This document shows positions 44,241 to 52,803 of a stretch of DNA of 64,000 bases, one piece after another. Origin of the DNA: Streptomyces lavendulae subsp. lavendulae (GTDB taxonomy: Bacteria > Actinomycetota > Actinomycetes > Streptomycetales > Streptomycetaceae); assembly GCF_002803845.1 (NCBI RefSeq), contig NZ_CP024985.1, forward strand, positions 124,001 through 188,000, in the 5' to 3' direction. The position numbers and the translations under genes are program-made. Within the stretch, counting starts at the first letter, position 1; each line of letters starts with the position of its first letter. Under the pieces are notes generated by a model. That model worked only from the letters and a program-made list of their open reading frames with translations. It had not been told where the DNA came from and ran no database searches.

Positions 44241-44918
44241 CTACCGTCTGCCCGGCGTGAGTCCGTTCTCGTAGGCGATGATCGCCAGGTGGACGCGGTC
44301 CCGGGCCTCGAGCTTGGCGAACAGACGCGCGACATGGGTCTTCGCCGTCGCCGCGCTGATCACCAACCGCTCGGCTATCTCACCGTTCGACAGTCCCTGT
44401 CCGACCAGTGCCAGCACCTCGCGCTCCCGGTCGGTGATCCCAGCGACGAGACTTGAGTCCGCGGCGGGCTCGGTGGCCGGTGCGGGGGTGGCGGAGGTTC
44501 CGGCGAAGTCGGCGATCAGCCGTCGGGTGACGCTCGGCGCGAGCAACGCGTCACCGGCCGCCACCACGCGGATCGCGTCCAGGATCGCGTCCAGGGCCAT
44601 GCTCTTGAGCAGGAATCCGCTGGCGCCGGCGCGCAGTGCGCCGTAGACGTACTCGTCGTCGTCGAAGGTCGTCAGCACCAGCACCTTGGGCGGGTCCGGC
44701 TCGGCGGTCGCCTGCCGGGTCGCCTCGATCCCGTCCATGCCCGGCATCCGGATGTCCATCACCACGACGTCCGGCCGCAGCTCGCGCACCAGGCGCACAG
44801 CCTCGACGCCGTCGCCGGCCTCCCCGACCACCTCCAGGTCGGCGGTGTCGCCGATCAGGATCCCGAGCCCGACCAGCATCAGCGGCTGGTCATCGACCAG
44901 CAGTACTCGCACGCTCAT
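44241..44918 (-). CDS. LuxR/NarL-family response regulator
   Basis: 225 residues from ATG 44918. The receiver domain has LLVDDQ, the phosphoacceptor in DVVVMDIRMPG (near 54), VLTTFDDDEY and FLLKSM. The LuxR helix-turn-helix is ITDREREVLALVGQGLSNGE near 157-176. The start overlaps the kinase stop by 4 bp. A longer open frame to 45140 lies antisense in the kinase gene and is not the start. The divergent secreted hydrolase next to the kinase is a possible target. Confidence 0.95.
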   Translation of the reverse strand: MSVRVLLVDDQPLMLVGLGILIGDTADLEVVGEAGDGVEAVRLVRELRPDVVVMDIRMPGMDGIEATRQATAEPDPPKVLVLTTFDDDEYVYGALRAGASGFLLKSMALDAILDAIRVVAAGDALLAPSVTRRLIADFAGTSATPAPATEPAADSSLVAGITDREREVLALVGQGLSNGEIAERLVISAATAKTHVARLFAKLEARDRVHLAIIAYENGLTPGRR

Positions 44919-46111
44919 GCCGGGAGCCTCGCAGCCACCCGGAATCCGCCCTCCGGACGTCGGCCCGCGCTGAACTGGCCGGACAGCAACGTCACCCGCT
45001 CGCGCATGCCGAGCAGGCCGAAGCCGCTCCCGCCGGCCGTTGCCGAGGGCCTCGGACGGCCGGGCCCGGGACTGTCGTCCCCGTCGTCCACCACCTCGAT
45101 CCTCAATCCTGTCGGCTCGTATCCCACCGCGACCCGGCACGTCCGCGCACCGGAATGCCGCACCACGTTCGTCACCGACTCCTGGACGATCCGAAACGCC
45201 GACAGCTCGATCTCCGGCGGCAGCGGACGCCGCTCGCCCCGCCAGGCCACGTGGACCCGCACCCCGGCGTCGGCCGTGCGTTCGGCGAGCCGCGGGATAT
45301 CCGCCAGGCTGCCGGCCGGCGCCAGCGGAGCGGCCCCCGGCATGGCGTCGTCCGGCTCGGCGCGGCGTAGCGCTCCGAGCATGCGCTGCAGCTCGAGCAG
45401 CGTCTGGCGGCTGGTGGACTCGATGCCGGTCAGAGCCTGCCGCGTCTGCTCGGGCTTGGTCTCCACGACCCGAGCCGCCGCTCCCGACAGCACCGTGATG
45501 ATCCCGATGCTGTGCGCGACGCTGTCGTGCAGTTCGCGGGCGATCCGCAGCCGCTCGGCCATGACGGCGCGGGCCGCCCTCTGCTCATGCAAGGCTCCGA
45601 GGTACTCACGGCGTTTGCGATACACCCCCCCGAAGACCCACGCGACCGCGAACCACAACGCGAACTGCCCGGCCCACTGGGCCGCGTCGCTGACGGTCTC
45701 CCCGGGGTAGACGTGGATGTTCTCGACGAACGCGGCCGCGACGGCCGCGACGGAGCCGACGGCGGCAGCCTTCGGCCGCCGGACGGCGAGGTGCCCGCCC
45801 AAGAAGACGAGCAGGACGAACACGATCAAGGGCCGCACGCCGAAGAGGTCGCCGAGGACCGATTCGCCCAGGATCGCCGCGAAGACCGCCGCCGGCAGAC
45901 GGCGCATCAGCAGAACCGGAAGGGCGAGCACGACGCACAGACCCATCATCTGGAAGGGCCCGAGGCCGGGAAACCGGAACAGGCCGGGACCACGACGGAT
46001 CGACCAGCAGAGCATCAGCGCGTAGAAGCAGGCGGTGGCCAGTACCACGGCCCGGTCCGTCAGCCAGGTCACGCGCTTCGATGTCGAGAGACGCTGGAGA
46101 AGCTCTTCCAT
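44915..46111 (-). CDS. Two-component sensor histidine kinase (DesK/NarL type)
   Basis: 398 residues from ATG 46111. About five membrane helices (WLTDRAVVLATACFYALML, FQMMGLCVVLALPVLL, LIVFVLLVFLGGHL and others) are followed by the HisKA_3 site RLRIARELHDSVAHSIGII and an ATPase domain (FRIVQESVTNVVRHSGA, GFGLLGMRERVTLLSG). The open frame extends upstream to 46429, but that part is antisense to the hydrolase leader. It is coupled to the response regulator by ATGA overlap. Confidence 0.93.
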   Translation of the reverse strand: MEELLQRLSTSKRVTWLTDRAVVLATACFYALMLCWSIRRGPGLFRFPGLGPFQMMGLCVVLALPVLLMRRLPAAVFAAILGESVLGDLFGVRPLIVFVLLVFLGGHLAVRRPKAAAVGSVAAVAAAFVENIHVYPGETVSDAAQWAGQFALWFAVAWVFGGVYRKRREYLGALHEQRAARAVMAERLRIARELHDSVAHSIGIITVLSGAAARVVETKPEQTRQALTGIESTSRQTLLELQRMLGALRRAEPDDAMPGAAPLAPAGSLADIPRLAERTADAGVRVHVAWRGERRPLPPEIELSAFRIVQESVTNVVRHSGARTCRVAVGYEPTGLRIEVVDDGDDSPGPGRPRPSATAGGSGFGLLGMRERVTLLSGQFSAGRRPEGGFRVAARLPA

Positions 46112-46165
46112 ACGGAGATCGTATTCAGCGGCGTCGGCTCCGCGCGTCGCCCCGGGGATGTACGC

Positions 46166-46177
46166 GGGGTACACCCC
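46166..46177. promoter_or_regulatory. GGGGT-ac-ACCCC dyad in divergent promoter
   Basis: A 5-bp dyad with a 2-bp spacer lies in the 142-bp space between the leftward kinase gene and the rightward hydrolase gene. It is a plausible operator for the adjacent response regulator, but there is only one copy. Confidence 0.25.
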
Positions 46178-46253
46178 CGGGCCGACGGCCTGGGGAACGG
46201 TGACATCCACCGGCCGACGCGACGGAGGAGCTGCGGAACCTAGCGTCGATCCC

Positions 46254-47459
46254 ATGAAACGCAATCGCCGTATCAGCGCTGTCGCGGCGCTGGCGCTCGC
46301 CGCCCTCGTCACCGGAACCGGCACCGGGTTCGCCGCCACGACCACACCGTCGGCCACACCGGTGGCCACGCACGCGTTCGACACCGCACCGGCCACGGCC
46401 ACCGCGCCCACACGGTCCTTCCAAGGCACCCTCCCCGCGCCGACCGGCCCCTACGCCGCCGGCAAGGAGGTCATCCACCTCACCGACGCGAACCGTCCCG
46501 ACCCGTGGGTGCCATCATCCGGCCCCCGCCAACTGACCGTCACGATGATCTACCCGGCCGTCCCCGGGACCGGGACTCCGGCCCCTTACATGACCCTCGG
46601 CGAGGCAGCCGGAATCCTCCAGCGCCAGAAGACGCCGGCGAGCTCCGGCGTCACCCCGCAGACCCTTTCCAGCGTCACCACCCACGCCTTCGACGGCGCG
46701 CGGCCGCAGAGGGGCAAGTATCCGCTGGTGGTCCTCTCAGCCGCGCACGAGAACCCGCGCATGACGCTCACCGCGCTCGCGACCGACCTGGCCAGCCACG
46801 GCTACGTCGTCGCGCTCGTCGGCCACACCAACGAGGACAGCGGCGAGACGCTGGCGAACGGCCAGACGCCGCCGTGCGCGATCTGCGACAACCCGGCGCT
46901 CAACCTCGACTCCGTCGTCGCCAGCCGCGCGACGGACGTGTCCTTCGTGATCGACCAGTTGACGCACGGCAATACCGCGTGGCGCCTGGCACACCTCATC
47001 GACAAGCACCAGATCGGCATGGCCGGACACTCCCTCGGCGGAGCGTCGGCCGCCGCCACGATGATCGCCGACCCGCGAGTACGGGCCGGAGTGAACATGG
47101 ACGGCACCTTCCACCCGACCCCGATGCCAGGCCAGATCAACCGGCCGTTCCTCATGCTGGGCACGGCCGAAAACCACTCGGCCGGCGGCCACAACACCAC
47201 GTGGGAGCAGGCATGGGCCGCCCTCGGCGGCTACAAGGAGTGGCTGACGGTCACCGACGCCGACCACTTCAACTTCAGCGACCTGGACCTGCTTAAGAAG
47301 CAGGCCGGGTTCCCGACGCAGGGCCTCTCCCCGGAACGCGGGCTGGTGATCACCCGCGAGTACGTGACAGCGTTCTTCGACCAGACGCTGAAGGGGATCC
47401 ACAGTCCGCTGCTGGACGGCCCCTCGCCGAACAATCCGGAAGTACTCTTCCAGCACTAG
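46254..47459 (+). CDS. Secreted alpha/beta hydrolase (lipase/PAF-acetylhydrolase-like)
   Basis: 401 residues from ATG 46254. The signal peptide is MKRNRRISAVAALALAALVTG, with cleavage near GFAA. The hydrolase core includes YPLVVLSAAHENPRMTL (oxyanion region), the nucleophile elbow GMAGHSLGGASAA (Ser near 264) and a late His in TDADHFNFSD (near 343). It resembles platelet-activating-factor acetylhydrolase/dienelactone-type lipases. The stop codon TAG (47457-47459) lies within the CTAG target of an IS5 insertion, so the protein is unaltered. It is divergent from a two-component system that may regulate it. Confidence 0.9.
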   Translation: MKRNRRISAVAALALAALVTGTGTGFAATTTPSATPVATHAFDTAPATATAPTRSFQGTLPAPTGPYAAGKEVIHLTDANRPDPWVPSSGPRQLTVTMIYPAVPGTGTPAPYMTLGEAAGILQRQKTPASSGVTPQTLSSVTTHAFDGARPQRGKYPLVVLSAAHENPRMTLTALATDLASHGYVVALVGHTNEDSGETLANGQTPPCAICDNPALNLDSVVASRATDVSFVIDQLTHGNTAWRLAHLIDKHQIGMAGHSLGGASAAATMIADPRVRAGVNMDGTFHPTPMPGQINRPFLMLGTAENHSAGGHNTTWEQAWAALGGYKEWLTVTDADHFNFSDLDLLKKQAGFPTQGLSPERGLVITREYVTAFFDQTLKGIHSPLLDGPSPNNPEVLFQH

Positions 47460-47986
47460 GCAGTGTCTGATGGCTCTTTGGTGAGGTCGCGGAGCCAGAT
47501 CACGATGGCTGCGGTGGCCAGGGTGCCGTGGAAGATGTAGTCGCGTTTGTCGTACCGAGTCGCGACGTCCCGGTGCTGTTTCAGCTTGCTGATGCAGCGT
47601 TCGACGGTGTTGCGCCGGCGGTACTGCTCACGGTCGAAGGCCGGTGGGCGGCCGCCGGCCCGACCAAGGCGGCGGCGGTTCGCACGCTGGTCGTCCGGCT
47701 GGGCGATGGTTGCTTTGATCCCGCGTTTGCGCAGGTAGACGCGGTTGGCGCGGCTTGAGTAGGCCTTGTCGCCGCGGGCCCGGTCCGGCCGGGTCCGCGG
47801 ACGTCCTGGCCCGGTGCGGGCCACGTTCAGGGCCTGCATGAGCGGGATGAACATCGGGCTGTCCCCACGCTGACCGGGCGAGGTCAGCCAGGCCAGGGGC
47901 CGGCAGCGGTCATCCGTCAGCAGGTGGACCTTGCTGGTCAGCCCGCCCCGGGAGCGTCCCAGGGCCTCACGGCCATCTCCGTCCAC
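47456..47986 (-). CDS. IS5 transposase, second frame (C-terminal catalytic part)
   Basis: Up to 176 residues: EALGRSRGGLTSKVHLLTDD, DKAYSSRANRVYL and a RRNTVERCISKLKQHRDVAT segment carry the later catalytic residues. It overlaps the first frame by about 50 bp and is probably made by ribosomal frameshifting, as is usual in the IS427 group. The stop codon TAG is supplied by the CTAG target copy itself (47458-47456 on this strand). Confidence 0.85.
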   Translation of the reverse strand: MDGDGREALGRSRGGLTSKVHLLTDDRCRPLAWLTSPGQRGDSPMFIPLMQALNVARTGPGRPRTRPDRARGDKAYSSRANRVYLRKRGIKATIAQPDDQRANRRRLGRAGGRPPAFDREQYRRRNTVERCISKLKQHRDVATRYDKRDYIFHGTLATAAIVIWLRDLTKEPSDTA

Positions 47987-48441
47987 ACGCGCGCCACCCC
48001 CTTTTCAGGATGGTCGGCCGGAGGAGCGTGCCGGGCTCCGGCTGCGTGCTGGTGGGCCCGGCAGGTGGTGGAGTCGGCGTTGACTGCCCACGAGCCGTCC
48101 GCGTCCTGGGCGGTGGAGTCGGCGCTGGCCTGCAGAGCGCGCAGGATCTTCGACCAGGTGCCGTCGGCCGACCACCGGCGGTGGCGTTCGTAGACCGTCT
48201 GCCAGGTTCCGTAGCGTTCAGGCAGGTCACGCCACGGAATCCCTGTCCGCGTCCGGTAGAACACACCGTTGACCACGGTACGGTGATCAGCCCACCGCCC
48301 ACCCGGGTTCCCGGTCTCCGGCAGCAGCGGAGCTATGCGCTCCCACTGAGCATTCGTCAGTTCATGCCGACGCACCATGCCAGACCCCTGCCCAGAACAG
48401 GGATAGATCCACCATCCCAGGCAAGAGCCATCAGACACTGC
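47460..48441. mobile_element. IS5-family (IS427-like) element with CTAG target duplication
   Basis: 982 bp bounded by perfect 19-bp inverted repeats GCAGTGTCTGATGGCTCTT (47460-47478 and complement 48423-48441) and flanked by direct CTAG copies at 47456-47459 and 48442-48445. It contains two overlapping leftward frames encoding one transposase. It looks complete and recent. Confidence 0.92.
47938..48378 (-). CDS. IS5 transposase, first frame (N-terminal part)
   Basis: From ATG 48378: MVRRHELTNAQWERIAPLLP (DNA-binding start typical of IS5), GVFYRTRTGIPWRDLPERYG and VNADSTTCRAHQHAAG with the first catalytic Asp. The open frame extends to 48438 through the inverted repeat. It ends 48 bp inside the second frame. 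Confidence 0.85.
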   Translation of the reverse strand: MVRRHELTNAQWERIAPLLPETGNPGGRWADHRTVVNGVFYRTRTGIPWRDLPERYGTWQTVYERHRRWSADGTWSKILRALQASADSTAQDADGSWAVNADSTTCRAHQHAAGARHAPPADHPEKGVARVWTEMAVRPWDAPGAG

Positions 48442-48459
48442 CTAGCCGGGGTCCACGCC

Positions 48460-49299
48460 ATGGCCGGGCTCGCCGACGATTGGACCGAACGCCGACAAAC
48501 CTGTATCGACGTTCTCTGCGCCTACCTGCGCATGCCCTACCCAGGAATCCTCGCAGAGGGCACACCAGCCGACGGAGATTCCAACGGCCAAGCCAACCGC
48601 GAAGTCCGCCTCACTGTCATCCGGACAATCCGTGACCACCTCCTAACCGCCACCCCACAAGAGACGTCCTGGAGCGGATACGACCTCGACTTCACCGGCG
48701 CCGTGTTCGATGGCGGCGACTTCTCCAACGCCACGTTCTCCGGTGACAAGGTGCGCTTCACCGGAGCCACTTTCTCCAGCGGCCTGGTGAGCTTCTACGG
48801 TGCCACCTTCTCCGGCGGTTCGCTGGGCTTCTACGGTTCCACGTTCTCCGGCAGCGAGGTGCTCTTCCGTGGAGCCACCTTCTCCGGCGGCTCGGTGAAC
48901 TTCCGTGGAGCCACCTTCTCCGGCGGCTCGGTGAACTTCCGTGAAGCCACCTTCTCCAGCGACGTGGTGAACTTCGACCGCGCCAAGTTCTCCGGCAGCG
49001 AGGTGGGCTTCTACGGCGCCACGTTCTCCAGCGGGAAGGTGAGCTTCTACGGAGCCAAGTTCTCCAGCGGTACCGTGAACTTCGACCGCGCCAAGTTCTC
49101 CAGCGGCGCCGTGAACTTCGACCGCGCCAAGTTCTCCGGTGCCACGGTGACATTCCGTACGGCACAGTTCGATGGCGGTGTCGTCGACCTGAGAGACGCG
49201 GCAACCTGGTCGCGGCCTCCATCCCTCGACGACGGCCTCCTAACCGCCCTACCCGCAGGACTGCTCCTGCCGGGCCAGCTGCCCAGGCCGAATCCTTGA
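48460..49299 (+). CDS. Pentapeptide-like repeat protein made of 12-residue units, 5'-truncated
   Basis: About 279 residues from ATG 48460. Residues 1-35 (MAGLADDWTERRQTCIDVLC, AYLRMPYP) match the region just before the repeats in Streptomyces pentapeptide proteins, which normally have a membrane N-terminus ahead of it; that part is missing. From 48730, twelve perfect 36-bp units encode A(T/K)FSxxxVxFxx repeats, predicted to form a right-handed beta-helix. The tail (DLRDAATWSRPPSLDDG) is normal for the family. Upstream the frame is open through the IS, but that sequence is antisense to transposase. The loss of the N-terminus adjoins the IS5 insertion. Confidence 0.75.
   Translation: MAGLADDWTERRQTCIDVLCAYLRMPYPGILAEGTPADGDSNGQANREVRLTVIRTIRDHLLTATPQETSWSGYDLDFTGAVFDGGDFSNATFSGDKVRFTGATFSSGLVSFYGATFSGGSLGFYGSTFSGSEVLFRGATFSGGSVNFRGATFSGGSVNFREATFSSDVVNFDRAKFSGSEVGFYGATFSSGKVSFYGAKFSSGTVNFDRAKFSSGAVNFDRAKFSGATVTFRTAQFDGGVVDLRDAATWSRPPSLDDGLLTALPAGLLLPGQLPRPNP
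48730..49161 (+). repeat. Twelve 36-bp tandem coding repeats
   Basis: Units start at 48730 and every 36 bp to 49126, with a partial unit at 49162. All begin GCC or a near variant followed by A(C/A)(G/C)TTCTCC. No indel breaks the period. Adjacent units 48874 and 48910 are nearly identical, suggesting recent unit duplication. Confidence 0.9.
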
Positions 49300-49372
49300 A
49301 GCCTGGTGACACGTTCGTTAATGGCACGCCTACTTCGGCAATCTCGGCATGTGGGAAGACAGACCCGGCGGC

Positions 49373-49702
49373 CGGCCGCAGCCACGGCGACACGTCCACC
49401 GCGAGCACCAGGCGCCCGTCGGCGGCCCGGGGCAACGGGACCCCGACCAAGGCACGGCGGAGTCGGGCGACGTCGATCCGGCCTTGGTTCAGCCCGGCGT
49501 AGAGGGCGCCGTGTCCCCGACGGTGCTCGGGTGCGAGGGCCAGGTCCACGAGCGTGCGGACCGGGCCGTCGGTGCACAACAGGGGATCGCACAGCTCGAA
49601 GAGGGCGTCCCCCCGGGCGAGAAGAGACGTGTACAGCTCGGTACGGAACGCTGTCACCGTCCTGAACGCGTCTCGTTGAACCTCGTGCTCGACCTGTTCC
49701 AC
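49373..49702 (-). pseudogene. N-terminal fragment of a large Streptomyces transposase (NF041680-like)
   Basis: 110 codons from ATG 49702: AFRTELYTSLLARGDALFEL, CTDGPVRTLVDLALAPEHRR, HGALYAGLNQGRIDVARLRR and LVLAVDVSPWLRP, ending at the first catalytic Asp region. After about 49373 the sequence is unrelated. The assignment to the NF041680 transposase family is from memory of this very conserved N-terminus. It is inactive. Confidence 0.7.
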
Positions 49703-49830
49703 GATGCGGCCTCCATGCCGCGCCGACCTCTCCTCGCAGGATCAGCCTCCAGCCCTGCGGACACGCCATGAACAGGGCAAACCCCGAACAAGTTCGAGCC
49801 CCGTTCGGGGGCGGACCAAAAACGTCAAGC

Positions 49831-51005
49831 TCAGAGGTAGGGCTCTTGCTGCGCGGTGAGCTTCCTGGCCTGCTTGGAGCGCGCGGAGTGGGGTTCGCCG
49901 GGTGTGAGGCACCAGGCGCCGGCCTCCTGACCGCAGTGGGGCAGGGCACGTCGTACGCCAGCCACACGGTCCGGACCGCCTCGTGCTTCTTCTGCTGTTC
50001 CTGGAGTTCGGCGATGACGGGCCGCAGCCGGTCGACGTGCGGTAGTTGCCGTACGCGGCCGGCATGCGGTCCCCCGTCGACCACGCACTGCTGGCCGCGG
50101 TCAGCCCCGCACTGGGAGCACGGCCTCGTGGTCCAGTACGCGCGGCCGACCTGCTGGTGCAGCGGCACACGTTCTTGCGGCTTGAACGGCTTGGCCAGCC
50201 GGGGCGGAAAGGGCAGACACCGAAGGCGCGTACTCCACAGGATGAGCTGAGTCTGCCGGTGCTCCCCGAGCTTGCCGGCCTCGGCGGCTACCTGGAGTAA
50301 CTGCTCGACCTTGGACCGCAGACGCCGCGGATCCTCATTCGCCGGAAGACGGCTGATGTCCTCCAGGAGCGTGTCCAGGCGCGCGAGCTTGGCCGCCTCG
50401 AGCGCGGCCAGGTAGGCGGCGGCCTCGCGGACCGTGCGTTCTTCCTCCTCGGTTCGGCGGCCCCGGGTGCCCGCCTTGATCTCCGCCAGGAGCGCCTTGA
50501 TGCTCCCGGTCTTCTGAGCGGCCACGGCCTGATTCAGACGGGCGAACAGCTCCCGACGGGCCTCCGTCTCCTTCTCCACCGAGGCCAGGGCGCTGCGCCG
50601 GGCGGCGTCCAGCCGGCGCTGAAGCTGCGGGCTCACCCCGGCCAACTCGGTGATCTCGCGGCACACCTCTTCCGTCAGGTCGGTGGACACGGTCCGGCGG
50701 GCGTACAGCAGCCGGCGCCTCGGCTCGTGCGCCTGCACGTCCTGCGCCGACTCCTCCTGCTTCTTGCCCGGAGTCCACCGGGTGGAAGGGGGCGCGCTCC
50801 TGGCCTGGACGATCCGCTCGACCGCCGGGGTGGACAGGCCCCGGTCGGTGATCTCGCATTCGTCCAGGGCGAACCACTCGGTGGGCCGGGCGAACGCCTC
50901 AGTGCCGATCCGGACCCGGCGGGCGGTGCCTTCGCTGTCCAAGCGGATGCGGTGCACATACCAGCGGTCAATCAGGGTGTCGGAGTCCACCGTGGCTTTG
51001 TTCAT
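49831..51005 (-). pseudogene. Zinc-ribbon/zinc-finger protein with one-base frameshift
   Basis: From ATG 51005 about 350 residues: an N-terminal region (WYVHRIRLDSEGTARRVRIG, FALDECEITDRGLS), a long charged coiled coil (ETEARRELFARLNQAVAAQK ... LEAAKLARLDTLLEDISRLP), and a zinc motif CSQCGADRGQQC...GPHAGR. A second, similar motif (CGQEAGAWC...GEPHSAR) follows in another frame to TGA 49831. The join near 49940 lacks one C in a CCCC run within CPHCG. Either it is a very recent pseudogene or a sequence error. The paired zinc motifs suggest nucleic-acid binding. An ISL3 element starts 7 bp upstream of its ATG. Confidence 0.7.
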
Positions 51006-51012
51006 GAGAACG

Positions 51013-52742
51013 GGTTCTGGCTCAACTTCTGGGCTCTGTCGCTAATTTGGGGGAAGTTGGGCAACTATCCGATGTGACGGGTGGGGTTCAGGTCTCGGAT
51101 CTTCTTCTGCCGGGTATCGCGGTGGAGGTCGACCAGCTGGTGATGACGGATGCGGAGGTCCGGGTCGCCGTGCGGTCAGGGGCCGTGGCCGCGGCCTGTT
51201 CCGGATGCGGGCGAAGATCTTCGAGAGTGCACTGCTACTACCAGCGGACTCTGGCAGATCGTCCGGTCGCTGGTCGGCGTGTGCGGATCGAGCTACGAGT
51301 GCGTCGACTCGTGTGCGGGAACGAGCACTGTCCCCGTCGGACGTTTGCCGAACAGATACCGGCCCTGACGCATCGCCATGCACGCCGCACGGACGCTCTC
51401 ACCGCCCAGCTCACCGACGTGGCCCTGTTCCTGGGCGGCCGGCCAGGAACTCGCCTGGTCCAGCGCATGACCATCGACACCTGCAAGGACACTGTGCTCC
51501 GGCTGATCCGAGCTCTTCCGCTCCCCTCATCGGGACCAGTGCCGCATCTCGGCGTCGACGAGTTCGCCGTTCGAAGGGGACGGACCTACGCGACGATCCT
51601 CATCGACATGGCAACCCACCGCCCGATCGACGTCCTGGCCGACCGGGCCGCAGCCACCTTCGCGTCCTGGCTGCGCAACCATCCTGAGGTCCGGATCATC
51701 TGCCGCGACCGTGCCGGCTCCTACCGCGACGGGGCCCAGACCGGCGCCCCGCAGGCCAGGCAGGTAGCCGATGCCTGGCACCTCCTGAACAACCTGGCAC
51801 AAGCAGTCGAACGCGTCATCGGGCGGCATCGCTCCGACCTGCGACAACCCCTCACCTCCCACGACGACCGGAGCGACGAGGGCCCGGCCTCTGAAGGCCG
51901 CGACCGCGCAGAGCTGGACATCCACGGACGGCCACGGCCTCTGGTCGCCCGCACCCGCGAACGCCACCAACAGATCCACGAACGCATCGAACGCGGCGAC
52001 AGCCTTCGCGCCATCGCACGCGACCTCCAGCTCAGCCGCGGCACGGTCAACCGCTTCGCACGCACCGCAGAAGTAGATGAACTTCTCCTCGCAGCCATCC
52101 ACCGACCCACCCTGATCGACGACTACCGCCTCTACCTGCACCATCGCTGGATGGAAGGCTGCACCAGCGCTTCCGCGCTCGCCCGGGAAATCCAGCGGCT
52201 GGGCTACCGCGGCGACGTCAACACCGTCCGCCGGCACCTGAAGCCCTACCGCAACGGCGCGATCCCGACCACCGCCCCCTTGCCCCACCTGACCGTCCGC
52301 AGGGTCACCGACTGGATCATGCGACGCCCCGAGCACCTCACCGATGCTGAGCGAAAGGGTCTCGACGAGCTGTGCGAGCGGAACCACGTGCTGGCGACGA
52401 CCGTCGAGTACGCACGCCGCCTGGCACTCATGGTCCGCGACCGCCACAGCGAACACCTCGCCCTCGATGTCTGGATCGCCGATGTCCGCCTCGACGGGCA
52501 ACAAGAGCTCCGAACTCTGGCCAACGGCATGCGACGCGACCGCGCGGCCATCCAGGCCGTCCTCACCACGACCTACACGTCCGGAGCAGTCGAGGGCAAC
52601 GTCACCCGGATCAAGCTACTGAAGAGACAGATGTACGGCCGCGCCAACTTCGATCTCCTACGGCGCCGCATCCTGCTCTCACCATGATCAAGAGGCCGCT
52701 ACCCCCAAATTAGCGACAGAGCCCAAAAGTTGAGCCAGAACC
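51013..52742. mobile_element. ISL3-family element, apparently intact
   Basis: 1730 bp bounded by 41-bp inverted repeats with one mismatch (51013-51053 and 52702-52742), beginning GGTTCTGGCTCAACTT and ending before the gene with CTAATTTGGGGG. One full transposase gene lies inside. No target duplication is visible. It sits in the 5' region of the zinc-ribbon gene. Confidence 0.9.
51047..52687 (+). CDS. ISL3-family transposase
   Basis: 546 residues, full length. N-terminal zinc ribbon (ACSGCGRRSSRVHCYYQ and CGNEHCPRRTF), DDE core (PHLGVDEFAVRRGRTYATIL, IICRDRAGSYRDGAQTGAPQ), helix-turn-helix (GDSLRAIARDLQLSRGTVNR) and the final YTSGAVEGNVTRIKLLKRQM motif. The first ~12 residues come from the inverted repeat region, so a later GTG start is possible. 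Intact and likely active. Confidence 0.95.
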   Translation: MGEVGQLSDVTGGVQVSDLLLPGIAVEVDQLVMTDAEVRVAVRSGAVAAACSGCGRRSSRVHCYYQRTLADRPVAGRRVRIELRVRRLVCGNEHCPRRTFAEQIPALTHRHARRTDALTAQLTDVALFLGGRPGTRLVQRMTIDTCKDTVLRLIRALPLPSSGPVPHLGVDEFAVRRGRTYATILIDMATHRPIDVLADRAAATFASWLRNHPEVRIICRDRAGSYRDGAQTGAPQARQVADAWHLLNNLAQAVERVIGRHRSDLRQPLTSHDDRSDEGPASEGRDRAELDIHGRPRPLVARTRERHQQIHERIERGDSLRAIARDLQLSRGTVNRFARTAEVDELLLAAIHRPTLIDDYRLYLHHRWMEGCTSASALAREIQRLGYRGDVNTVRRHLKPYRNGAIPTTAPLPHLTVRRVTDWIMRRPEHLTDAERKGLDELCERNHVLATTVEYARRLALMVRDRHSEHLALDVWIADVRLDGQQELRTLANGMRRDRAAIQAVLTTTYTSGAVEGNVTRIKLLKRQMYGRANFDLLRRRILLSP

Positions 52743-52803
52743 GCCACTTCGGGAGGCACCGCTGTCCGGCGCTGTTCGATCGGTACTGGCACCTGTCACT
52801 CCG

